Source of the DNA: Actinomucor elegans
Taxonomy: Eukaryota; Mucoromycota; Mucoromycetes; Mucorales; Mucoraceae
Length of the DNA stretch: 64,000 nt
Direction of reading: 5' to 3'
Assembly (NCBI GenBank): GCA_026027325.1
Contig: JAMSLZ010000004.1
Location: 62,001 to 126,000, forward strand
Numbering within the stretch: position 1 is the first letter of the stretch; every line of letters begins with the position of its first letter. Below are positions 1 to 9,465 of the stretch, piece after piece. A model generated the notes under the pieces. The model was not told the DNA's origin, did no database searches, and saw only the letters and a list, made by a program, of their open reading frames with translations. The translations under genes were made by a program, and so were the position numbers.

Positions 1-125
1 CCATCCACTTCTTATAATACTAGTTACCCTAATTCTCAATTAAATATGCATAAAAGCAGCAGTAATTACAAGGTAACAAGTAATAAAAGATTTAGACGGT
101 ATTAATCATACCTGGGAGGGGATAA
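1..125. other. AT-rich sequence ending in a purine tract
   Basis: No gene is visible. Positions 112-125 form a purine-rich tract (GGGAGGGGATAA) directly before the TG start of the repeat at 126. That is how a polypurine tract sits before a 3' LTR, so this may be the last internal piece of the retroelement whose LTR follows. Confidence 0.35.
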
Positions 126-380
126 TGTTATAGAATAGAGACTATTGTATGAATAATAACTTATTCATTATCAATCTCATCTTTACGGAAGCACTTATGA
201 GTTGATATGTTTAAGATTCATGTCTCAGATGGATATATATCTAGAACATAGACCTATAACATAACATCTTCTTAAATCCTCTTCACCACACTTAGATAGA
301 CGATTAGTATAAATAGGTTTAGTTTAGACATAGTTATAGGATCTTCATCTTTATATTCATCTTTGTTAATAAAGCACAGT
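126..380 (+). repeat. LTR-like repeat D, copy 1 (255 bp)
   Basis: This 255-bp block recurs in the opposite orientation at 36509-37070, where it is interrupted by another LTR. Both copies have the same net length of 255 bp. It begins TGTTATAG and ends CACAGT, and contains a TATA-like box (TATAAATA) and an AATAAAG signal, as expected of a small LTR. The other copy has a 5-bp TSD (TTGAG), which supports an LTR identity. A purine tract precedes this copy, so it may be a 3' LTR. The terminal GT instead of CA is atypical. Chromo-A begins at the very next base. Confidence 0.6.
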
Positions 381-612
381 GACGGACATCTTGTTTCATA
401 TAAATTTGGTACGTATATTAGGAGAAAGCATAAATATAATATTGCTTTTTCATGCAAAATGGAACAGTTGCCTTCTTGATAATGTTTATTATACTTAATA
501 ATAATTTTAATTCATGAAAAAAAGTTATAAATTATAAAATATATGGATATATTAAAAAAAAATAGGACATATACAATAGATTTAAAAGATATATTAATTG
601 TAGATATCCGTC
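381..612 (+). repeat. Chromo-A terminal direct repeat, left
   Basis: 232 bp, repeated in the same orientation at 2487-2718 and inverted at 12128-12359. Its own ends are short inverted repeats (GACGGACATCT and AGATATCCGTC, 10 of 11 matching). Immediate flanks are AGT and TAC, so there is no TSD around the unit itself. Confidence 0.85.
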
Positions 613-1022
613 TACTATAACCATAGAGAAATGTTTCTGTTGCTATAAAATTCTGAATTATAAAATCAGCTTAACACTACAATTCTTTTCAAATTATCAA
701 TTTGTTTGTCATTCCATGAAAATTAAAAATGTTCACAATTTGTGAACTTTTTATATTTTCTATTTCTTTAAAACAATTAGGATTTATTATATTTTGTGTA
801 ACACAAAATATTTATAAATCTGTCTATTAATAAAAAGTTCAAAAAAAATAATTGATTTTACAATTTTGCTGACTAAGCAAAATATAAAATTAATAAATTT
901 TAGAATTACTTCAAACTTTTCAAAATAAAAAATGTTTTCTAAAACATAATAATGTATATATTATTATTAATTTTATTTTAAGTTATAAAAAATTGAATTT
1001 ATCTCAATATAAAAAAGAACAA

Positions 1023-2465
1023 ATGGATAATATTAATAATGTTAAGGATACTTTATTAATGGAGTATCAGATTCTAACAAATGATTATTGGAAATTTTTA
1101 AATTATGGTTGGCCAGAGATTGAACAAAAAAAATATCACACTAAAAAGATTATATCTATTAAAAAGATCAAAGAAATTAAAAAGATTTTATTAGAAAAGT
1201 TAGGAATAATACCTGTTTATTTCTTCCTAGTTATATTATTTGGAGATAGAGATTATAGAGGACCATATAATAATATAGAAAAAGGCTTATTGATATTATA
1301 TTTTATAGTAGAGAATATATCAATTGAAGATATGGATGATTATATATCAAAAAGTACTTTTCATCAAATATACAGACAATTTTATTCATCAGATAGAATG
1401 TTAAAATTAAATAAGATTTTAAGTTTTTCTTTACAAAACATGTTTTCAAATATAAAAATTAGACTTTTAAATGGAATGATAGAGAATCCAGATTTGTTTA
1501 ATCAAGTAACAATACATTTAGACGGCCATGATAAAAGAGGTATGGTATATGGTGCAGAAGATAAATCCATATATTATAGTTACAAACTTAAAAAAAATGG
1601 GTTTAGAACACAAGTTGCAATAGATACAAATGGTATGGTATTATTTGTATCAGACAGTCAACCATGTAGTACTAATAATGATGGATCTATGCTTATAAAT
1701 ATGAATATTGAAAATAAACTAAATTTGATGGATTGTATTGCATTAGATGGAGGATATAGCCTATACGTAGATAATATAATAAATAGTTCTGATCTAAATG
1801 ACTATAACTTCGTATATCCTATCAGAAAAGATAAAAATATAAACTTAAATGAAATTGAAATAAATTATAACGATCAATTTGGAAGTTTTCGGTCTAAAAT
1901 GGAAAAAACTTTCTCAGATTTGGGATGTATCTTTAAAAGATTAAATAACAAAAAACCTTTTTTAACTACTAATATAAATATATATAATATTCAACTAAAA
2001 ATTGCATGTGTCCTTTTTAATTTAAAAAAATATATTAAACTAAACAATATAGAACATAGTGATTTTCATTCATATTGGATTAATGATAGCTTTGATTTTA
2101 AATACAAAAATGATATTTTGAATAATAATGAAAATTATAAATCACTTCCAAAGTTAAATGAAAGAATAAACAATTTAGATAAAATGAAATTATTACAGCA
2201 ACAATTTTTAGGATTAGAATTATCAAATATTGCTCATTTTAAAAATAATAATATTTATAATAATGAGAAAATGGACTTGGAAATAGATATAGATAATAAT
2301 GAAAGTTATGAAATTGAAACTATTTTGGATCATAAAGGGTTAATAGTCGAAGATAGTTATTACCTTGTGAAATGGCAAAACTACAGTGATGAGGATAATT
2401 CATGGATACATTACAGTAAATTTAATAGTTTTGATTGTATTAATATATATTGGAATAGTAAGTAA
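1023..2465 (+). CDS. DDE transposase with C-terminal chromodomain (chromo-A)
   Basis: A 480-aa protein predicted to cut and rejoin transposon ends in the nucleus. The DDE-type core resembles the PIF/Harbinger DDE_Tnp_4 fold: first Asp in HLDGHD (about residue 167), a KNGF motif, second Asp in LDGGY (about 242), and Glu in FRSKMEKTF (about 294). A chromodomain occupies about residues 429-478 (YEIETIL, YLVKWQNY, SWIHY), with the three cage aromatics (Y, W, Y) present. The first ATG is at 1023. The frame is open upstream to a TTG at 993, but no earlier ATG exists. The motif AAAAAATTGAATTT lies just upstream at 987-1000. Codon use is extremely AT-rich. The protein is identical to the copy at 10273-11715, so both copies are recent or gene-converted. 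Confidence 0.85.
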   Translation: MDNINNVKDTLLMEYQILTNDYWKFLNYGWPEIEQKKYHTKKIISIKKIKEIKKILLEKLGIIPVYFFLVILFGDRDYRGPYNNIEKGLLILYFIVENISIEDMDDYISKSTFHQIYRQFYSSDRMLKLNKILSFSLQNMFSNIKIRLLNGMIENPDLFNQVTIHLDGHDKRGMVYGAEDKSIYYSYKLKKNGFRTQVAIDTNGMVLFVSDSQPCSTNNDGSMLINMNIENKLNLMDCIALDGGYSLYVDNIINSSDLNDYNFVYPIRKDKNINLNEIEINYNDQFGSFRSKMEKTFSDLGCIFKRLNNKKPFLTTNINIYNIQLKIACVLFNLKKYIKLNNIEHSDFHSYWINDSFDFKYKNDILNNNENYKSLPKLNERINNLDKMKLLQQQFLGLELSNIAHFKNNNIYNNEKMDLEIDIDNNESYEIETILDHKGLIVEDSYYLVKWQNYSDEDNSWIHYSKFNSFDCINIYWNSK

Positions 2466-2486
2466 CTAATTTAAAATGTTATAGAA

Positions 2487-2718
2487 GACGGACATCTTGT
2501 TTCATATAAATTTGGTACGTATATTAGGAGAAAGCATAAATATAATATTGCTTTTTCATGCAAAATGGAACAGTTGCCTTCTTGATAATGTTTATTATAC
2601 TTAATAATAATTTTAATTCATGAAAAAAAGTTATAAATTATAAAATATATGGATATATTAAAAAAAAATAGGACATATACAATAGATTTAAAAGATATAT
2701 TAATTGTAGATATCCGTC
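2487..2718 (+). repeat. Chromo-A terminal direct repeat, right
   Basis: Second 232-bp copy of the unit at 381-612, same orientation. It ends at AGATATCCGTC, and the next bases CTG belong to the interrupted Ty3-A2 reading frame. Confidence 0.85.
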
Positions 2719-4734
2719 CTGGAGACAGACGCATCTGTATATGGGATAGCTTGTGCACTCACTCAAAGAGATGAGTTTAACAGAACTATACACATTGCTT
2801 TCATTAGCAAGTCTCTCAATTCTGCTGAGCGCAATTGGTCAACCAATAGACGCGAAACTGCTGCAATTGTATTCGGATTGATCAGATTTAGACCTTTACT
2901 ATGGGGGCATCCACTACCTATCGAGGTGCTCACCGATCATATGGCTCTTACTTACATGTTCACGTCTACCACGTTGAACAGTACATTACAATCTTATATG
3001 GATGTTATGGGACAATTCAATTTGAATGTAGTTCACTTAAAAGGCATTGCCAATAAGCTACCTGATGCACTATCTCGCGTTTATCCTCCTATTATTGAAG
3101 ATAAAACGCTGGAGGGGGAGCAGGATCGCAATATTAAACGATTAGAGAAATGCATCTTACTAAGAAGAGCTTCATCTAACAATAACAAAGATAGATTTAT
3201 TCATAAAAAGAAAATCTACTCTAAAGATAAACGTTTGAACATCCTCGCGGTGAAGCTTAATAGTAAAGACTTCAAATCTAAAGGAACAGAGTATGCTTGT
3301 CCTCCAGCCCACGAGAGAGATCAAATCATCCACGATGCACATGCACTTGGACATTTCGGTATTGAGAGTGTAGTAAAGCACATTCACACTTACCAGGGGT
3401 TACATTGGAATACCATCTACGCTGACTGTAAAGATATCCTTTTACGCTGCAAAGAATGTGCACTTCACAATGTATCCAAGAAGGGTTTCAATCCACAAAA
3501 ATCTATAGTTGCATTCGAACCATTCAGTCATGTAACAATGGATCTCTTTGGACCACTTCCTGTAACTGAGGCTGGTAACATATATGGGCTAGTACTTGTC
3601 GATATTTGCACCAAATATATTATCACTAGACCTTTACCCAACAAACAAAGTGATACCGTAGCTAAAGCTCTGATTAATATCTTTGCTGACTATGGATTAC
3701 CTGACATTATTGGTAGCGATAATGGAAGAGAGTTCAGGAATGGATTAATGCATACATTAACCAATACCTTGGGCATTCAGCACCGCTTCTCTACACCCTA
3801 CTATCCCCAATCCAATGGTGCTGCCGAACGATCCGTGCAGATGGTGAAAAATACACTGCGGAAACTTTGTGGTAATGATACAAGTAACTGGGACGAAAAG
3901 CTGGGACTTGTACAATTATGCTGCAACATCAAAGTAAGAGTTCGCACTGCTAGTACACCCTTCTCGTTAATGTTCGCTAGACAGGTAAACTTGAGTTCGA
4001 ATCATGATCCTGAGTCAAAGGACAAAACGACTCCTATACCAATAAAAGAGTTGGTAAAGAGAGCTGAATATATGGCTGACGTGGTGTTTCCTGCTGTTAA
4101 AGAGAGAACACGTAAGATCATCGAAAAGTACAATGAGGACTTCAATGGTAAACATCACATTGTCGATATCCCAATAGACACGTCTGTAATGATCAAATTA
4201 CAAGGTGGTCGATCAACTTCGTTATCACCTCTATATGACGGGCCGTATACTGTAGTGCGAAAGACACGTGCTGGCACCTATGTATTAAAGGATGAATCGA
4301 ATGAGCTATTACATCGCGAATACGTACCTTCTGAACTCAAAGTTGTAACTATAGACGAGTCCGCTATAGAAGAAGAACTGTATGAAGTCGAAGAAATACG
4401 TGATCATAAAGACGAGAATGGACAACGCTTGTATCTTGTAAAATGGGTAGGCTATGGTGAACGAGAGAATGACTGGCTTCCAGTCGATGCATTCTCCTCC
4501 CCTGTCACTATCGAAAAATACTGGGAAAAGGTTAGACATCTAAAGCGATTAGAAGGAGAAAGGTCGAAAGACACTTTCCAAAAGAAGAGTCAACACAATT
4601 CACCAAGTAAGAATGCAGTTGCTGATCAGGAATCTGACAACGCATCTCATAATAAAAGAAAGAGATCTGTTATGACATCTAAGGTAAATCATCCCAAATC
4701 GCAGAATAGACGCAGTAAGAGAAGTAGAAAGTGA
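2719..4734 (+). pseudogene. Ty3-A2 pol, 3' part: RNase H, integrase, chromodomain
   Basis: Open from the chromo-A junction to the stop at 4734. It starts inside RNase H (TDASVYG motif) and continues through an HHCC zinc domain (HALGHFG, CKECAL), an integrase core with D, D and E in MDLFGPL, SDNGREF and AAERSV, a GPY motif (YDGPYTVV), and a chromodomain near 4384-4540 (YEVEEIRDH, YLVKWVGYG). It is closely similar to Ty3-A1 across the whole length. It is cut off from its gag-RT half, so it cannot give a full polyprotein. A basic Ser/Lys/Arg-rich tail ends the protein. Confidence 0.85.
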
Positions 4735-4961
4735 AAACACGAAAGAAAAGGAATCTTGAATTTCCACTTTCCTAAAAAAACAAAAAAAATCATCTACGTC
4801 ACTTGGCAGCTGAAATCAACTCACAGAAACAAAAACAAAAAACAAAAAAAATCTGGGGAAGTTTGAAGCGCTATTGATTGTATTTTTACAAAACATATAT
4901 ATAATAACTTACTACTCATTACTAAGTCGATTCAGTGTGCACTGACTCTAGTGGGGGAGCA

Positions 4962-5247
4962 TGTGGTGAAATCCACATATAACATTCTGCATTATATTAA
5001 AAAGACGGGATTCATTTAATAACTATCCATCAAAAGAGGGAGTTTTGAATCACCGCTGAAAATACAATTAATGAAGAATGAACATAGATTAAAAAGACCT
5101 TTGATTGTTACTAAGAGACCATTTCTTTGGAAGTATAAATACAAGAGATACAAGCTAGATAGAAAAACTTAACTCACTTTGAATCAATAAAAACCCCATA
5201 AAACGGTTCTAACTGATTCACTCGCTTTTTATTCAATTTTTACCGCA
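4962..5247 (+). repeat. Ty3-A2 3' LTR (286 bp)
   Basis: Begins TGTGGTGAAATCC, ends TTTTACCGCA, and is preceded by a polypurine tract (GTGGGGGAGCA). It contains a TATAAATA box and AATAAA-like signals. It matches 19411-19696 in reverse and is followed by ACCAC, the TSD. Confidence 0.9.
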
Positions 5248-5916
5248 ACCACTACAGAAAGAAGCACCACGATCAGTGCAGATTTCTACCGGAATACCGT
5301 AGTTCATAAATATTTCGGAATAGAGGAAATCCGCGACAGCCTCTTCAGACGCGACAGGAACAGCACGGGTAACAGGCCAGTTAGTGGCAGTGTCAACAGC
5401 GACAATAATCCAACGATTTCCACGAAGAGTTGTAGGTAATTCACCAATGAAATCAAGGTGCCAACGTTCAAAAGCGCCGGGAATAGCCAACGATTTCATA
5501 AAACCTTGATGTTTGTGAGTGCGGTTGGAATTTACTTGACATGCAGGACAAAGACGTAACCAGTTTCTGACATCAACTTTTAGTGTAGGCCACCAGCCAC
5601 GAGGAGTTAGTAGGTTTATCAGAGTGTTATAACCGCAGTGGCCAAAACCTTCGTGATATTTCGTAACAAAATCAGCACGTTCAACAAATGGAATAAACGG
5701 TACTAGACGAGTATTCGAGCCATCACCATGAATATCCACTTTTCGATAAACTTTATCATTGTCAGTCACCTCAAAGAAAGGGCGTTCTTTAGCCAATTTG
5801 TTTTTCAATTGTAGTGAGGAGACTTTTTCGTTGTGATTATTCAAGTAGAACAAAGGCCAATCGGTTTTGACCGCCGGGGTTAGTCCAGCAAGAGAGTCGA
5901 AAGCATAAATGTATTC
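5248..5916 (-). pseudogene. Ty3-C pol fragment: integrase N-terminal half
   Basis: Minus-strand open frame running from the Merlin-1 boundary (5916) to the Ty3-A2 TSD. It shows an integrase zinc domain (HEGFGHCGY and CPACQ), then the core with the first Asp in HLDFIGEL and the second in CTDRGAS. The frame continues in sense at 19697-19751 and 26124 onward, where the catalytic Glu lies in the KVERYNG motif. This is a different Ty3 lineage from A and B. It lies inverted relative to the rest of Ty3-C because of the proposed inversion. Confidence 0.85.
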
Positions 5917-6047
5917 GGATGTATCCCAAAGGAACTCTCAGGTCCATATTGAAACTCCTACTACCACAAATTTTATTGTTATATGAAAAAATTGAATTTT
6001 TTTTACAAATTAAAATTAAAAATAAAAAGGATTTAATAAAATTGCAG

Positions 6048-6932
6048 ATGTTTATAGAACCATATAAATCTTTAAAAAAAATATTCGACGATGAAAAAGA
6101 AGCACTATTATATTTAATTAGTAATGATTACGTTAATAAACATATAAAGTGTAATAAATGTGAACATGAAACTAAATTAAACTTAAATAAAAAATTATAT
6201 GTTTGTAGATATTATAAATGTAGGAAAGCAATATCACCATTGAAAGGAACAATTTTTAATAATTTAACTTTACCTTTAAATACTCAATTACACATATTAT
6301 ATCTTTTTCTTGGAAAAGCACCTTCTTCCTTTATAGCATCAAGTTTGCAAATTAGCAAAAATACAGTGTCATCATACAATAAAATATTCAGAAAATACTT
6401 GAAAAATAAACAATTGTTAGGTAACAGAAATATTAAAATTGGAGGTAGAAATAAAATTGTAGAAATCGATGAAAGTAAAATTGCAAAAAGAAAATATAAT
6501 AAGGGGCATAAGGTAGAAGGTGCTTGGGTAATTGGTGGTATCGAAAGAAGTATGCTAAAAAATAAAATAAAAAATGAAAACAAAAAAATGTTTTTATTAC
6601 CCATTGAAGAAAGAAATGTTGATAATATTGATTTAATTATAAAAAGATATGTAAAAAAAGGTACAACAATATATACGGATTTATGGAAAGGGTATAATAA
6701 CTTGAAAAATATAGGATACAAACATTTAACTGTAAATCATTCTTCAAAGCATTTTAAAGATCCAAATACAGGTGTGCATACAAATACAATTGAAGGCACA
6801 TGGAATGGCTTAAAGCAAAGTATAATACCACGAAATAGAAATAAAAAAGATATAGTATTGTATTTAAAAGAATATCAATGGCGTAAGAAAAATAGAGAGT
6901 ATAACGTATGGAAAAAGTTTTTAAAGGATTAA
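6048..6932 (+). CDS. Merlin (ISXO2/IS1595-like) transposase
   Basis: A 294-aa DDE transposase. An N-terminal zinc ribbon has Cys at about 35, 38, 53 and 58 (CNKC and CRYYKC), followed by a helix-turn-helix-like segment (LQISKNTVSSYNK). The catalytic core shows Asp in EIDESK (141), Asp in YTDLWKGY (211) and Glu in NTIEGTW (249), the typical ISXO2 pattern. The ATG at 6048 was preferred: an in-frame ATG at 5919 lies inside the terminal inverted repeat, and the residues it would add are not family-like. The sequence TTGCAG directly before 6048 could also be a splice acceptor. AAAAAATTGAATTTT occurs upstream at 5985-6000. The frame is intact, so it may be functional. Confidence 0.88.
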   Translation: MFIEPYKSLKKIFDDEKEALLYLISNDYVNKHIKCNKCEHETKLNLNKKLYVCRYYKCRKAISPLKGTIFNNLTLPLNTQLHILYLFLGKAPSSFIASSLQISKNTVSSYNKIFRKYLKNKQLLGNRNIKIGGRNKIVEIDESKIAKRKYNKGHKVEGAWVIGGIERSMLKNKIKNENKKMFLLPIEERNVDNIDLIIKRYVKKGTTIYTDLWKGYNNLKNIGYKHLTVNHSSKHFKDPNTGVHTNTIEGTWNGLKQSIIPRNRNKKDIVLYLKEYQWRKKNREYNVWKKFLKD

Positions 6933-7203
6933 TTTTAATTTACATAAAAAATGCAAAAAATTGAATTTTTATATTTATTAAAAATATGATAGAAAATATA
7001 TTGATAGTTATAAATGTGAAATGCATATTTGATATTCATTATTCTTATTACAAGGACCTGACTAAGTCAGTAAACTAGCCTATTTAAGACACAATGATTA
7101 TGTAATAGATCAGAGACAATTGGGTATTACATTATGAGTGGGATTAAATATATCTATTATAAAAAAATAAAAAAAATTGAAAAAGTAATAATATAAAAAA
7201 GAA

Positions 7204-7500
7204 ATGGATGAAATATTTAATATTATTGTAGATGATAAATATAAATACAATATTAAACGAAGTATAATTATAAAAGATATGAAAAAATATGATTTAGCAG
7301 AATACAAAATAAAGCAAAAAGATGGGTGTTATGAAATCTACATGAAAAAAAATGGTTCAAATAAAAGATTAAGAAAAGTATATGAATTTAAGACATATAA
7401 TAAAGATAAAAACAAAGGTATAAAAAGAAAAACATTAGATAATAAGAATAATATGATACTTGATGAAATCGCACCCATCATGAAAAAACTTAAATTATAA
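7204..7500 (+). CDS. Merlin accessory ORF (98 aa, basic)
   Basis: A small lysine-rich protein in the same strand and element as the transposase, 271 bp downstream. Its first ~65 residues align by eye with the start of the ORF at 17891 in the second Merlin copy (MDEIF/METFE, NIKR in both, YKI or YKIK patterns). The family is unknown to me. Conservation of this ORF in an element that has lost its transposase suggests it is a real gene of this Merlin lineage, perhaps DNA-binding; that role is inference. Confidence 0.6.
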   Translation: MDEIFNIIVDDKYKYNIKRSIIIKDMKKYDLAEYKIKQKDGCYEIYMKKNGSNKRLRKVYEFKTYNKDKNKGIKRKTLDNKNNMILDEIAPIMKKLKL

Positions 7501-7978
7501 TTTAAATATATTTTCTAAATTAAATTTTTCAATATATATTCCATTAATTTTAACATTTATATCATGCTGATAATTATTATCTAAATTAAATTTTTATTTT
7601 CTAAGTTTTTTATTTCTTCCTTCACAATATCTATTTCTAATAAATTTTCATTATATTCATCATATGAGAAACATTTTAAATATAATTTTATTGTTATTAT
7701 ATATTTTTAATTAATATTTTTATTATCTATTACTTGATATATAAAATTAAATAGTTTTAATAGAAAAACAAAATAAAATATTGAAAATAAAGGAAAAAGT
7801 AGAATTTATGATAAAAATATGAAAAAAAGAATTATTTTAGAAATTAGTAATAGTAATTATTTAAATACTTTTTGATATATTTATTGGTCATATTAAAAGC
7901 TTAAAAAACAAAAAATGTTAAGCATTTCCCTATGAAGTGTAAAATAAAATATTATGTATTATTAGTATAAATTAAATC
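7501..7978. other. AT-rich right arm of Merlin-1
   Basis: No ORF or RNA is visible. This is very AT-rich sequence leading into the right inverted terminal repeat. Confidence 0.6.
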
Positions 7979-8002
7979 TGAGACCTCGTTTGGTAATCAC
8001 CC

Positions 8003-8656
8003 ATGTATTCAGGTTCCATTGAAGTAGGGGCAGGAGTACAGTTTGGTCCATCGCGACGAGAGAGAGCATCAGCAACCACTTGAAGACTACCTTTTTTGTA
8101 TTGAATGTCAGGGTTGTACATTTCCAATTCAGAAATCCAACGAGTTAGACGAGGAGTAGGGTGTTCTTGGGTACGGAAGTATTTTAAAGGTAAGTGATCA
8201 GTGAACACTGTATAACCAGCAGAGCAGCCATCTACTAGGTGTCGCCAAGCGCGGAGAGCCATCAGAATAGCAGCCAGTTCGCGTTCTTGTGCAGGATATT
8301 TCCTTTCTCGATCAGATAGTTTTTTTGATTCAAAAGCGATAGGGTGCCAGGCAGTTGGATCATTACGGTCAGGTTGTAGAAGACAAGCTCCCATAGCGTA
8401 ATCACTGCTATCACATTCGATGCGATATGGTAGGTTGGGGTCAGGCATAGCAAGACAGGGAGCAGCGGTAAGTAGCTTTTTAACGTTATCAAAGCTCTTT
8501 TGACACTCATCAGTCCAAATAATGGATCGCTTTTTGTGACCCGTACCACGAGTGAGATTCGTTAAAGGAGTAACAACACCAGCGAAACCAGGACAAAACT
8601 TACGGAAGTATTGTGCTAGACCGACAAATTGACGAACTTCTTGAACGTTTGAATCC
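8003..8656 (-). pseudogene. Ty3-C pol fragment: end of RT and RNase H
   Basis: Minus-strand frame with the RT connection region (FVGLAQYFRKF) and RNase H (ECDSSDYAMGACLL, the TDHLPL segment, and VADALSRR), running into the Merlin-1 TSD. The upstream RT, protease and gag of Ty3-C are missing: at about 8657 the frame is joined directly to an unrelated transposase fragment. Confidence 0.85.
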
Positions 8657-9420
8657 ATCAAAACATATACAATCTATTTCATTATAAAACTTATTGATAT
8701 TTATGTCTAAAAGCATTTTATCATCAGTATTATTTCTACAAGGTAAGGAATCAGATATATAAACACATATTCTATTAATATCTATAATAAATTGTGTATT
8801 TAATCCATTTCTTTTTAATTTATACGAGAATAACTCTTTTTTATCTAGATTAATATCTTGATATGTTATACGATTATGGTGACCATCAATTAGTAATGTT
8901 ACATTATCTAACATCATTGGATTAAATTTCTTAGCACAAAGTAATCTCAATGTATGTGTAGAAAAACATTTTTCTAATTTATTATTTATCCATTTTTCCA
9001 ATAAATCATAATTATTTATATATAATGATTGATATAATTTATAAAAACTAGTAGATGGAATATACATTTCCATTTCATTTATAGATTTTCCATTTAATAA
9101 ATGTTCTAATAATATCAATACTTTATCTGCTGTTATATATGGACCTGGTAGTTTTATATTGTTACATAAATCTGTCAAAAATACAAATGGAGCAATACTT
9201 CCTAATTTAATATATATATTTTTTTAATTCTATCAATATTTGGTATACTCGTTATTTTAGATCTATGATATTTCAATTCAACTTTATATATATATTCATT
9301 TTTCATAAATTTCCAATACCTATTGTAAATATTTCTGTATTCATTTTCAATTAATAAGTCTATATGAGTGTTCATAAACAAATAAAATGATGTATTTTTA
9401 TATAAAGAGAAATTCAATTT
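8657..9420 (-). pseudogene. Truncated chromo-type DDE transposase (third family)
   Basis: The minus strand encodes the N-terminal half of a transposase like those at 1023 and 27305. Read from about 9417 it gives a start-like segment (YWKFMKNEY, KYHRSKI). A frameshift follows near 9200-9225, then the second frame carries LPGPYITADK, LLIDGHHNR (first Asp) and CICFDG (second Asp), where it is cut. The catalytic Glu and chromodomain are absent. The sequence is closest to the chromo-C protein. AAAAATTGAATTT (9411-9424, reverse) lies at its start. Confidence 0.8.
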
Positions 9421-9465
9421 TTAATATTTTCTATATTTAATAAACTTTTATTTATATATGAAAAT

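Larger units (their letters stand above)
381..2718 (+). mobile_element. Chromo-A, forward copy: DDE transposon with long direct terminal repeats
   Basis: The element starts GACGGACATCT and ends AGATATCCGTC. It consists of a 232-bp repeat (381-612), a unique core with a chromodomain transposase (613-2486), and a second copy of the same 232-bp repeat in the same orientation (2487-2718). The right flank is the Ty3-A2 sequence beginning CTG. The reverse copy at 10209-12359 abuts the matching Ty3-A2 half, also at CTG, giving a 3-bp TSD when the two halves are considered together. The left flank here is repeat D, so this copy is a recombinant (see findings). GC content is much lower than in the retrotransposons around it. 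Confidence 0.75.
2719..5247 (+). mobile_element. Ty3-A2 chromovirus, 3' half (RNase H, integrase, 3' LTR)
   Basis: The 3' half of a Ty3-type retrotransposon whose 5' half lies on the minus strand at 12360-19696. The two halves share the CTG target site of chromo-A, have identical 286-bp LTRs, and carry the same 5-bp flank (ACCAC, 5248-5252 here and the reverse complement at 19697-19701). They are therefore one insertion split by an inversion. The closest relative in the window is Ty3-A1 at 29163-35169. Confidence 0.85.
5917..8002 (+). mobile_element. Merlin-1: two-gene Merlin/IS1595-type DNA transposon
   Basis: An 8-bp TSD ATGTATTC flanks it (5909-5916 and 8003-8010). Its ends are imperfect inverted repeats of about 25 bp (GGATGTATCCCAAAGG on the left; the right end read inward is GGGTGATTACCAAACG). 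Removal of the insert and one TSD restores the Ty3-C frame. It carries an ISXO2-like transposase and a second small basic ORF. The 8-bp TSD and transposase type fit the Merlin superfamily. Sequence after 7500 is AT-rich and noncoding. Confidence 0.9.

Noticed and set aside
272..457. 61-codon minus-strand ORF crossing the LTR-D / chromo-A border
   Set aside because: It spans two unrelated elements, so it exists only by chance fusion at the junction.
381..612. Treating the 232-bp units as independent MITEs
   Set aside because: Each has inverted ends, but inner and outer flanks of single units do not match, whereas the whole composites have 3-bp TSDs.
5917..5942. Sequence shared by Merlin-1 and Merlin-2 borders taken as a common target site
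   Set aside because: The shared 25-bp borders are the element's own terminal repeats; true 8-bp TSDs lie just outside them and differ.
8657..8700. Fusion protein of a DDE transposase with retrotransposon RNase H
   Set aside because: The open frame across the junction reads the Ty3-C part in the wrong phase; it is a deletion join.
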